Source: Rubripirellula lacrimiformis
GTDB lineage: Bacteria > Planctomycetota > Planctomycetia > Pirellulales > Pirellulaceae
Direction of reading: 5' to 3'
Length of the DNA stretch: 64,000 nt
NCBI RefSeq assembly: GCF_007741535.1
Contig: NZ_CP036525.1
Span: 2,108,001-2,172,000 of the forward strand
Under the pieces are notes generated by a model. The model made no database searches and was not told the DNA's origin. It saw only the letters and a list, made by a program, of their open reading frames with translations. This document shows positions 42,514-49,712 of this stretch, in pieces. The number at the start of each line of letters is the position of its first letter. Positions within the stretch are counted from its first letter, which is position 1. The position numbers and the translations under genes are program-made.

Positions 42514-42791
42514 AGATGGCAAGAACGATTGGCACAGTAACGCTGTCCCGTGCACATCCGGGACTGCAAGGTGCTCAGCTTCGCTGCGTCGAAGTGATCG
42601 AATCGATCGACCAACTGGATACGCAACCATTGGGCGGCGAAATGATCGTCGCCTGGGATTTGTGCGGCAGCGGAACCAATGACTTGGTGGCGCTGGCCGA
42701 AGGCCCGGAAGCCGCTCAACCGTTTCGGCCAGACGTCAAACCTCTGGATGCTTCGATCGTAGCCCTGCTAGACGAAGTCGATTTGGGCTGA
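42510..42791 (+). CDS. BMC-P pentameric shell protein (third)
   Basis: This 93-residue EutN/CcmL-type protein has MARTIGTVTLSRAHPGLQG, RCVEVIESIDQ, VAWDLCGSGTNDLVALAEG and ASIVALLDEVDL. Its ATG overlaps the stop of the preceding gene (ATGA), suggesting coupled translation with that protein. Three distinct vertex proteins in one locus suggest specialised vertices; this is a known trait of planctomycete-type BMC loci. Confidence 0.92.
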   Translation: MKMARTIGTVTLSRAHPGLQGAQLRCVEVIESIDQLDTQPLGGEMIVAWDLCGSGTNDLVALAEGPEAAQPFRPDVKPLDASIVALLDEVDLG

Positions 42792-42872
42792 TCGCCCAAG
42801 CCAACCAACCAACTCAACCAACCAATACTTCACCCTGCGAATTACGACTCGAAATTACGCGAGAATCTCATC

Positions 42873-43733
42873 ATGCAAAACATTCATAAGATCAAGCAAG
42901 ACATGTGCGACATCGGCCGTCGCATCTACAACCGTCAATTCGCTGCGGCCAATGACGGCAATATCACTGTGCGAGTCAGCGAGAACGAAGTGCTTTGCAC
43001 GCCGACGCTTCATTGCAAAGGCTTTCTAACGCCGGATGATATTTCCTTGGTCGATATGACTGGCAAGCAACTTTCGGGGCGTAAGAAACGGTCCAGCGAA
43101 GCGTTGCTGCACCTGGAAATTTACAAGCAACGCGACGACATCAAAAGTGTCGTTCACTGCCACCCACCGCACGCCACCGCTTTCGCAATCGCACGCGAAC
43201 CGATTCCACAATGCATTTTGCCAGAAGTCGAGGTGTTCCTCGGTGACGTGCCGATCACCAAGTACGAAACGCCTGGCGGGCAAAGCTTTGCCGATACGAT
43301 CATCCCATTTGTTCATCGCACGAACGTGATGATCTTGGCCAACCACGGTACGGTTAGCTATGGCGAAACGGTCGAACAAGCTTTCTGGTGGACCGAAATT
43401 TTGGACGCCTACTGCCGTATGTTGATCCTGGCAAAACAGCTTGGCAACGTGTCCTACCTCAGTGGCGAAAAGTCTCAGGAACTGTTGGATCTGAAGGACA
43501 AGTGGGGCTACAAAGATCCACGCAACACACCGGAGTACGAAGATTGCGATATCTGTGCCAACGATATCTTCCGCGATTCGTGGGCCGAATCCGGCGTTGC
43601 CCGTCGAGCCTTTGCTGCACCGCCGGCGCTGAAAAAAGCCGCTAGCAGCGCCGCATCGGGTGCCGGGATCAACGAAGAAGCGTTGGTCAAAGCGATCACC
43701 GACGAAGTGATGCGTCAGATGCGAAAAGGCTAA
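42873..43733 (+). CDS. Class II aldolase with C-terminal encapsulation peptide (fuculose/rhamnulose-phosphate aldolase type)
   Basis: This 286-residue zinc aldolase is predicted to cleave L-fuculose-1-phosphate or L-rhamnulose-1-phosphate to dihydroxyacetone phosphate and lactaldehyde. By analogy with FucA, the zinc ligands are His95, His97 (VVHCHPPH) and His158 (ANHGT), with Glu76 as acid/base. After the aldolase domain (to about residue 245) comes an Ala/Ser linker and a terminal amphipathic helix (INEEALVKAITDEVMRQM), which should target it into the shell. It is the entry enzyme of the pathway in this operon. Confidence 0.93.
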   Translation: MQNIHKIKQDMCDIGRRIYNRQFAAANDGNITVRVSENEVLCTPTLHCKGFLTPDDISLVDMTGKQLSGRKKRSSEALLHLEIYKQRDDIKSVVHCHPPHATAFAIAREPIPQCILPEVEVFLGDVPITKYETPGGQSFADTIIPFVHRTNVMILANHGTVSYGETVEQAFWWTEILDAYCRMLILAKQLGNVSYLSGEKSQELLDLKDKWGYKDPRNTPEYEDCDICANDIFRDSWAESGVARRAFAAPPALKKAASSAASGAGINEEALVKAITDEVMRQMRKG

Positions 43734-43798
43734 TCGCTGGGATCGCAAATCCCAACTACCACGAATATCAGACATCCTGAACGAAAAGACGAAATCGT

Positions 43799-44734
43799 AT
43801 GAAAGTTTCCATCATCGGCGCCGGTGGATTGGTCGGTTCCTGTGCCGCCTACGCGCTACAGTGCGGCGGCATCGCTAGCGAACTAGCACTGTTGGACGTC
43901 AATCAAGAGATGGCCATCGGTCAGGCTTTGGATCTTCAGCACGGCAGCCCCAGCGTTGCCAATCAAGTGATCCGAGGCGGTGGTTACGAGCATATCCCCG
44001 ATAGCGATGTGATCTGCATCACGGCCGGTTTGCGGCGTAAACCGGATGAATCGCGACTGGACCTGATCAATCGGAATACCGACTTGTTCATGCAGATTTT
44101 GACAGATGTCAAAGCTGCTGGACTGAAACAGTCGGCCATTGTGTTGGTGGTCAGTAACCCGGTCGATATCCTGACCTATGTCGCAGCCGAAAAACTGGGG
44201 CTGCCGGTCAATCAAGTGATCGGGCTTGGAACACAACTGGATACCATTCGTTTCTGCTCGCTGATTGCGGAGCAGCTCAATGCTCCACCGACCCAGACCA
44301 AGGCATTGATCTTGGGCGAACACGGCGAATCGATGGTGCCGATCTGGAGCAGCGCGACGATCGCCGGACTGCCACTGGATAAGTACCCCGGTTGGAATCC
44401 TAGCCTGGCCAACCAGTTGTTCACGCGAACACGCGGCAGCGGTGCCGAAGTGATCAAGCGAAAAGGTGGTGCCGGGTTCGCAGTCGGCATTGCGATTCGC
44501 GACGTGATCGATGCCATTGCCCTGGACAAGCGGTCAGTGCTGCCGGTCAGCAGCGTCCAATCCGGTTGTTACGGAATACGCAACGTTGCATTGTCCGTTC
44601 CCACCGTCGTCGGACGCAGTGGAGTCGTCGATCGTCTAGAAATCGATCTGTGGCCGAAAGAGATTCAAGGAATTCGATCCAGTGGATCGGCCCTTCGAAA
44701 AACCTTAGAGAAAGTGCTAGCACGCGTCTCCTAG
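43799..44734 (+). CDS. Lactate/malate dehydrogenase-family enzyme of the microcompartment operon
   Basis: This 311-residue NAD-dependent 2-hydroxyacid dehydrogenase has the IGAGGLVGS Rossmann loop, Asp148/Arg151 (LDTIRF), and the catalytic His175 (GEHGESMVP). The substrate-specificity position equivalent to LDH Gln102 is Arg80 (AGLRRKPDESR), the residue of malate dehydrogenases, whereas Glu84 follows the LDH pattern. No encapsulation peptide is visible. As the last gene of the operon it may reoxidise NADH from the PduP step. Whether it uses pyruvate/lactate or oxaloacetate/malate is open. Confidence 0.9.
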   Translation: MKVSIIGAGGLVGSCAAYALQCGGIASELALLDVNQEMAIGQALDLQHGSPSVANQVIRGGGYEHIPDSDVICITAGLRRKPDESRLDLINRNTDLFMQILTDVKAAGLKQSAIVLVVSNPVDILTYVAAEKLGLPVNQVIGLGTQLDTIRFCSLIAEQLNAPPTQTKALILGEHGESMVPIWSSATIAGLPLDKYPGWNPSLANQLFTRTRGSGAEVIKRKGGAGFAVGIAIRDVIDAIALDKRSVLPVSSVQSGCYGIRNVALSVPTVVGRSGVVDRLEIDLWPKEIQGIRSSGSALRKTLEKVLARVS

Positions 44735-44965
44735 AGATCTCGTTGGATTACATTGGTTGATGTCGAATGCCTCGAAACGGGGTGCACAGGTTAGTGATGT
44801 CGCAATTTAACGGCTGCGTACTGAATTTTCCTGTGACTCCCTTTCGGGGCATTTTTCGTTGAATGACACGGGGGAAGGTCAGGCCTTCGGTGGCAAACAT
44901 CGGGGCGCCGTGGCCCGTGTTTCAAGTTGCGTGACACAAGCTGAGTGACCTGCGACGGGGGCGTC
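44735..44965 (+). other. Hairpin-rich 3' region of the BMC operon
   Basis: This 231-bp stretch after the last BMC gene has a CCC-TTTC-GGG hairpin followed by T5 near 44839-44856, a weak terminator candidate. A larger structure pairs ACACGGG (44866-44872) with CCCGTGT (44914-44920) and encloses GAAGG/CCTTC (44874-44888). No gene is supported. Confidence 0.35.
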
Positions 44966-45217
44966 ATGCTCTCGTCTTTAGCGATGTTGCGATCGGCCCG
45001 CGACACATCGGGACGCCCGATCGCACGCCTTCATCATCCGCCGTGCGATCGCACCGGTTCCGAGGCGGGACTGATTGCCCGATCAGAGTCGGACTTCTAT
45101 CGCAAGGCTCGCTGCCTGGCCAGTGAATCTGGTTGGCGTGGGGGAGTGCGAATGGGGCTGCATCGCGGTTGGTCGGCCGAAGGAAGCTACATCTTTGTCT
45201 TAGCGGACAAGGACTAG
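44966..45217 (+). CDS. Possible 83-residue protein of unknown function
   Basis: An ATG at 44966, five bases after a GGGGG stretch, opens an 83-codon frame. The second half (SESDFYRKARCLASESGWRGG, then SAEGSYIFVLADKD) has plausible protein composition; the first half does not stand out. Its stop codon lies in a 14-bp tandem duplication shared with the convergent anti-sigma-like gene, with a 4-bp overlap. I do not recognise it, and it may be spurious. Confidence 0.28.
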   Translation: MLSSLAMLRSARDTSGRPIARLHHPPCDRTGSEAGLIARSESDFYRKARCLASESGWRGGVRMGLHRGWSAEGSYIFVLADKD

Positions 45218-45231
45218 CGGACAAGGACTAG
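45201..45231. repeat. 14-bp tandem duplication across convergent stop codons
   Basis: TAGCGGACAAGGAC occurs twice back to back (45201-45214 and 45215-45228), then TAG. It contains the final codons and stop of the minus-strand anti-sigma-like gene (ending LVLVR) and the stop of the small plus-strand frame. Confidence 0.85.
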
Positions 45232-46452
45232 CACCTGAGCATTGACCTGAGGCCCGCTTGGGATGGCGGCGGCTGCCGACATGCTTTGCTTCAGCGGCAC
45301 GAATTTCATCCGCGATAGCCGCGATGATAACGCTTGTGCTTGTTCCGAATCCGTCGCGATCATCTGCATCCCACCGTGCTGGACGGAGGTTGGATCGATG
45401 GAGGTCGCGTTCACAAGATCCAACAATGGAGCATCCATCGCGATCGTCATTCCAACCGACGCGATCCCCTCGGAATCATCCAGCAGAGTTAAGTAAAACT
45501 CGTCCAATGCCTTCGCCGGTGCTTGCAGGTACATCAAAGCGACTTTTTCCTCGCTGTCGATGCCTACCGTTTCGGTTGCCGAATTGGCGATCGGAAGCGA
45601 GACTTGTTGACGATTGTCGTTGCTGATGTTGGCCGTTCGCATCGCTCGTTGAATGGCACCCGATGCACGTCCGGATTCGGTTTGGTGGACATCTAATACC
45701 AACACCGCCGACAGTGCCACCTTGGCGCCGGAGGGCGTGCTTTCAGCGGTCATCAGCGACGGGCCAGCAGCAGGCTCTGTGGTCAGTGGTGGCTGATTTG
45801 CCATCGGGGCGGACGCTGCGATCGTGTCTTGCGAAAGCTGGCTGTCAATGGAATCGTTGACATCTGAACCAGGGATGTTTGCATCGGCCGCAGGCGTCTG
45901 GGCCAGGCGGGATTCCGTGTTGTTCAGCGGATCCACGTCACGCTGCTGTTGGGCAGTTGGGGAACCCGCAACTTGCGATTCGGCCTGGCTCGATCCATCA
46001 GCAAGTGACGAATTGGAAGGTGACGAATTCGACTGTGCGATCGGAGGTGTCGTAGGGCTCAGGACAACGATCGCTAAAGCAACCGATGCCGCCAACGCAG
46101 CAGTGATGCCGACAATGCGACCCCAGGACACAGGTGCGTAGGAAGATGCGATGGACGTCGGTTGTTCCGAGACGCGGACCAATGGATGGTCCTCTGCCAA
46201 GCCTTCCGAACGAGCTCGTGCGACGGCTAGTTCCAGAACTCGGTTCGCAAAACCCGGGTCCAGTTTCACCTGTCGGTCTTGGCTGGAAATGGCTTGCAGG
46301 GAACGACGCTGTTCTTGCAACTGTTCCAATTGGTCAGCGACGATCGCATCCGTGCGGATCCATTGCTGGACCTCGATTCGTTCTTCGGCGCTTAACGCAT
46401 CGTCCAGGTAGGCGCTAAGCATCTGGTCGATGTGGGATTGGGGAACTGTCAT
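45214..46452 (-). CDS. Anti-sigma-factor-like membrane protein
   Basis: This 412-residue protein has a cytoplasmic N-terminal domain (SHIDQMLSAYLDDALSAEER) resembling zinc-finger anti-sigma domains but without the usual Cys pair. A single membrane helix follows near residues 110-131 (IVGITAALAASVALAIVVL). Next comes a Ser/Ala/Pro/Gln-rich periplasmic linker of about 110 residues and a C-terminal domain from about 245. Such proteins normally sit downstream of an ECF sigma gene; none is upstream here, only a 419-bp gap. Its partner and signal are unknown. Confidence 0.7.
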   Translation of the reverse strand: MTVPQSHIDQMLSAYLDDALSAEERIEVQQWIRTDAIVADQLEQLQEQRRSLQAISSQDRQVKLDPGFANRVLELAVARARSEGLAEDHPLVRVSEQPTSIASSYAPVSWGRIVGITAALAASVALAIVVLSPTTPPIAQSNSSPSNSSLADGSSQAESQVAGSPTAQQQRDVDPLNNTESRLAQTPAADANIPGSDVNDSIDSQLSQDTIAASAPMANQPPLTTEPAAGPSLMTAESTPSGAKVALSAVLVLDVHQTESGRASGAIQRAMRTANISNDNRQQVSLPIANSATETVGIDSEEKVALMYLQAPAKALDEFYLTLLDDSEGIASVGMTIAMDAPLLDLVNATSIDPTSVQHGGMQMIATDSEQAQALSSRLSRMKFVPLKQSMSAAAAIPSGPQVNAQVLVLVR

Positions 46453-46871
46453 CGCATAAAACCGTGAATCACTAGGTGGGGGTGACGAAAGTGATTTCCG
46501 CCCGGATTCCCCTGGCCCGCTACTGCCGTTTTCCTGAGTGGATCGCGTTATCGATGGCTGACAATCTGTGTCCTGCCGCGATACTGATCCGGTGTGGCAT
46601 GATAGCGGTAATGGAAAGCAATCGTTGCTCTCAACCCCGGTCGGATGCTTGGCGCGGTAGCAAAGTTCCCTTCGTGGCGGTCAAATCGCGTTCATTGACG
46701 CGAAATCCCGCGATACTGGGATCGTTTCACACCCTGCAGCGATCACTGTGGCGGCCAGCACGCCCCATCAGAAAGTTGTTTTTTGATCGTTTTCGGGTTC
46801 CTTGGTTTCAAAAGCATGGCGCACAAGCGAACAGTCGTCTGTGGCCCGATAGATAGCGAGAGCACGGATTG
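46453..46871. other. Intergenic region between divergent genes with a possible promoter
   Basis: This 419-bp gap has no supported gene. On the plus strand, CTGACA (46558-46563) and GATACT (46580-46585) are spaced 16 bp, a reasonable sigma-70-type pair, about 285 bp upstream of the methyltransferase gene. An ATCCC/GGGAT dyad lies near 46705-46722. Frames here have shadow-like composition. Confidence 0.35.
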
Positions 46872-47753
46872 ATGGCATCTGAGGACTACCTTCGCACGAA
46901 TCGGCGGGTTTACGATTCGATGGCCGCGGCCGGCAATCCGCTGTGTCGACCGGCAAAAGATTCCGAATTAGCGGATCCGTTGGCAACCGTTGATGCGGCA
47001 GGCTGGTTGGGGAAATCGATTCGGGGCTGCCGATTGCTTTGTTTGGCGGCGGGCGGCGGGCGGCAGAGTTCGTTGTACGCGGCGGCCGGAGCGATCGTGA
47101 CGGTCGTTGACATCAGCGGGGCGATGTTGGAACTGGACCGCCAGGTTGCCGGTCAACGCGGCTATTCGCTCCGCCTATTCGAAGCATCCATGGACGACCT
47201 ATCGATGCTGGGCCGAGGCGAATTCGATATCGTCATCCAACCGGTCAGCACCTGCTACGTTCCGGATATCGCGAAGGTGTATGCCGAGGTGGCCAGGGTC
47301 TCGCGTCCCGGCGCGATCTACATCAGCCAGCACAAGCAGCCGACCAGTTTGCAGGCGTCGATGGACCCCCAGCCCGCAGGCGGATACGGCCTACTGCATC
47401 CCTATTACCGCGGTGAAAGGGATCAGAATCATCCTGTGCCGGCGAGCGATTCGACCGGGCGTGCGGCGAAACGGCTGCGAGAATCCGGGGCGGTTGAATA
47501 CCTGCACCGTTGGGAACAGATCGTGGGCGGGATGTGCCGAAGCGGTTTCGTGATCGAGGACCTCAGCGAACCCTTCCATGCGAAGTCCGAAGGCGGCCCG
47601 GGATCGTTCGCACATCGCGCCGGATACGTGGCTCCGTACGTCCGAATCAAAGCTCGGCGAACCGTCCGCGGAAACGACAACACGCCGCCGCAGCCCGGAG
47701 ATCTGAATGCAGCACCTGCGGCGAAAAAAGAGATCTGGTTGCCCGGAAAGTAG
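46872..47753 (+). CDS. Class I SAM-dependent methyltransferase
   Basis: This 293-residue protein has the SAM-binding Rossmann motifs: LLCLAAGGGRQSSLYAA near residues 55-71, VTVVDISGAMLELD after strand 2, and FDIVIQPVSTCYV for motif II. A C-terminal region of about 100 residues probably shapes the substrate site; the last 30 are Pro/Asn/Ala-rich. The acceptor is unknown. It is convergent with a type III polyketide synthase gene 146 bp away, so O- or C-methylation of a polyketide is possible but unproven. A TTG one codon before the ATG is an alternative start. Confidence 0.8.
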   Translation: MASEDYLRTNRRVYDSMAAAGNPLCRPAKDSELADPLATVDAAGWLGKSIRGCRLLCLAAGGGRQSSLYAAAGAIVTVVDISGAMLELDRQVAGQRGYSLRLFEASMDDLSMLGRGEFDIVIQPVSTCYVPDIAKVYAEVARVSRPGAIYISQHKQPTSLQASMDPQPAGGYGLLHPYYRGERDQNHPVPASDSTGRAAKRLRESGAVEYLHRWEQIVGGMCRSGFVIEDLSEPFHAKSEGGPGSFAHRAGYVAPYVRIKARRTVRGNDNTPPQPGDLNAAPAAKKEIWLPGK

Positions 47754-47899
47754 CCGCCCACCACGATCACCTGGCACCGCCGACCAATGTCCGCGGCAAG
47801 AGGCCGAAAGCCACTGCGTGGGGATCGGGCAACAAATCCCGAGGCGACGACCGTTGATTGCCGGTCGTCTTGGCCATCGGATGTTTGTTCGCTGAGCCG

Positions 47900-49072
47900 T
47901 TAGCGGATCAGCGCGACTTCGATTTCCAATCCAGGTCCAAAACCCAGCATCAGCCAAGGTTTCGGCTTATCGGCTTTCGTGAACCGTTCCAGGATGAACA
48001 GCATGGTTGCCGACGACATGTTGCCATGATCCGACAGCACGCCCCGCGAAGTATCGACCGCGTCACCAGGGAGTCCAAGGGTGGATTCGGCTGCGGTCAG
48101 AATGCGAGATCCACCCGGGTGGACTGCCCAACCCTGAATCGAATCGATCGTTTCGCCTTGTTCGGCCAACCACGGCTCCAAGAACGATTTCAGGTGTTTT
48201 TCGATCAAACCGGGCACTTTGGCTGACAACGTCATCTCGTAACCGAAGTCACCGATTCGCCAAGTCATTGCATCTCGGCTGGCGGGGACCAGGCACGAAC
48301 CGGTGGCGGCCACGCGATGGGCGGTATTCCCAAACGCGGTGGTGTCCATTTCGGGCGATTCGATCTCGTCGATGTTCAAGCTGTTCAGGACCATCGCTGC
48401 GGATCCGTCGGCAAACAAGGCACCGCTGACGATCCGGTCCGGGTCATAGCCGTACTGATAATGAAGGCTGCATAGTTCGACGCTGCACATTAAAACGTTC
48501 GCCCCGGGCGAAGCCGCGACCAGGCCCGAAGCCGCTCGCAATCCGTTAATCGCTCCGTGACAGCCCATGAACCCAACTTGAACACGTTGAGTGGTCGCTG
48601 GCAGTCCAAGCTGGTCGATCAATTCGATGTCAATTCCGGGGGCACTGAACCCCGTGCAGGAAACGGTCACCAGGTGGGTAATCGAATCGACGGTGATGCC
48701 GCTGTTGCGAATCGCCGCTCGCGAAGCGCCAAGCGCCAATGCGGGCGCCTCCAACGCGTAACGATCGCTACGCAATTGGGTCGTGGGCCCACGGTCCTCG
48801 GGGGACGAAAGCGGCGGATAGAAGTCGTTCACGATTTCTGAGTGCGCGTTCTGGTCCAACAGGACGCTGCCGCGATGCTCGATTCCCGTCCGTCGATACA
48901 GCGCAGCCACTTTCCGCGACTGGCTGGAATTATTACACGACATTTTGTCGGCAAAACTGGCGCTGGCCAAATGATCGGCGCGATATTTGGGCACCGAAGT
49001 CCCCATGCCTCGAATCACAGCAGTGATGGACGACGTATCGGATGGGTTGGCGATGGTGTCAGTCGGATTCAT
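47900..49072 (-). CDS. Type III polyketide synthase (chalcone/stilbene synthase family)
   Basis: This 390-residue homodimeric-type enzyme condenses malonyl-CoA onto an acyl-CoA starter to give alkylpyrones, resorcinols or related phenolics. The thiolase-fold triad is intact: Cys171 (GFMGCHGAING), His317 (WAVHPGG) and Asn350 (DHGNMSS). FGPGLEIEVALI at the C-terminus is the family GFGPG loop. The first 15 residues are a polar Thr/Ser leader not conserved in the family. Starter and chain length cannot be deduced from sequence. Nearby methyltransferase, sigma-54 activator and GT1 genes may form a small biosynthetic neighbourhood. Confidence 0.93.
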   Translation of the reverse strand: MNPTDTIANPSDTSSITAVIRGMGTSVPKYRADHLASASFADKMSCNNSSQSRKVAALYRRTGIEHRGSVLLDQNAHSEIVNDFYPPLSSPEDRGPTTQLRSDRYALEAPALALGASRAAIRNSGITVDSITHLVTVSCTGFSAPGIDIELIDQLGLPATTQRVQVGFMGCHGAINGLRAASGLVAASPGANVLMCSVELCSLHYQYGYDPDRIVSGALFADGSAAMVLNSLNIDEIESPEMDTTAFGNTAHRVAATGSCLVPASRDAMTWRIGDFGYEMTLSAKVPGLIEKHLKSFLEPWLAEQGETIDSIQGWAVHPGGSRILTAAESTLGLPGDAVDTSRGVLSDHGNMSSATMLFILERFTKADKPKPWLMLGFGPGLEIEVALIR

Positions 49073-49712
49073 GGGCCCCGTTCGGATAAGCTAGTGCAAA
49101 ATAGATGCTGCGGAGAAAACGGTGCGCCGCGGTCATTTCAATCATTGTCCCGCGGCAACCATTCGATTCCGCCCGCTAAACGGGGGGGCTTTGGTAAGAC
49201 GCGATCACAATCGGACTATCCCTACGGTAATGCAGAAACAGTTTTTCGGGCAGGTGCAAAATGAGTGCCGTTTTGGCGTTGCTGCCCGAACCGATCCCTC
49301 GCGGTGGTCGCCATCGCGTGCTCAGGTGCCTAAAATGACTCCCAAGCGTAGGTCTGCGGCGCACGTCAGAGGGGCCGTTGGCGAACGGGGCGATGGACGC
49401 GATCGGGATGGATTCTGGGTCTGGGAATCGGAATGTCGTCCGGCAGCCCATCGGTGTGGTCATCGGCCCGTCGAAATCTCCATTGCGTTTCGGATTCGAG
49501 GCGTTCGGTCCTCCCTTTGCTGCGTAACAGGCCATCTTTCGTCACCCAGGCCGTTTCGTTGGCTGTTCCGAACCGTTTCATGGGCTAGTCTGGCGGTCAG
49601 CAGCGTCGACGGGCTTCGTCGGTCTGCTTGGCGGCCGGTTTTTATGGGGGGGCTGGTCAGGGAGATGTGAAGGGATGAACACGCTCTGTTCACATATTGT
49701 TCCATTCTCGAG
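49073..49712. other. Long divergent intergenic region with a strong hairpin
   Basis: This 640-bp gap between the PKS and the FHA-activator genes has no supported gene. A hairpin at 49245-49290 pairs TTCGGGCAG with CTGCCCGAA (9 perfect pairs) and has an inner CAAAA/TTTTG stem. No T-tract follows, so it is not a terminator. A CCCG/CGGG dyad lies near 49170-49190. Long frames in the gap have Arg/Ser-rich shadow composition. Confidence 0.45.

Noticed and set aside
44964-45224. 86-codon minus-strand frame opposite the small plus-strand frame
   Set aside because: Cys/Pro/Arg-rich shadow composition and its start lies inside the 14-bp duplication; the plus-strand frame is the better of two weak candidates.
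46476-46856. 126-codon plus-strand frame upstream of the methyltransferase, considered as a missing sigma factor
   Set aside because: It has no sigma region 2 or 4 motifs and is on the wrong strand to pair with the anti-sigma-like gene.
49122-49670. 182-codon plus-strand frame in the PKS/activator gap
   Set aside because: Arg/Trp/Ser-rich shadow-like composition, no motif, and it runs through the hairpin at 49245-49290.
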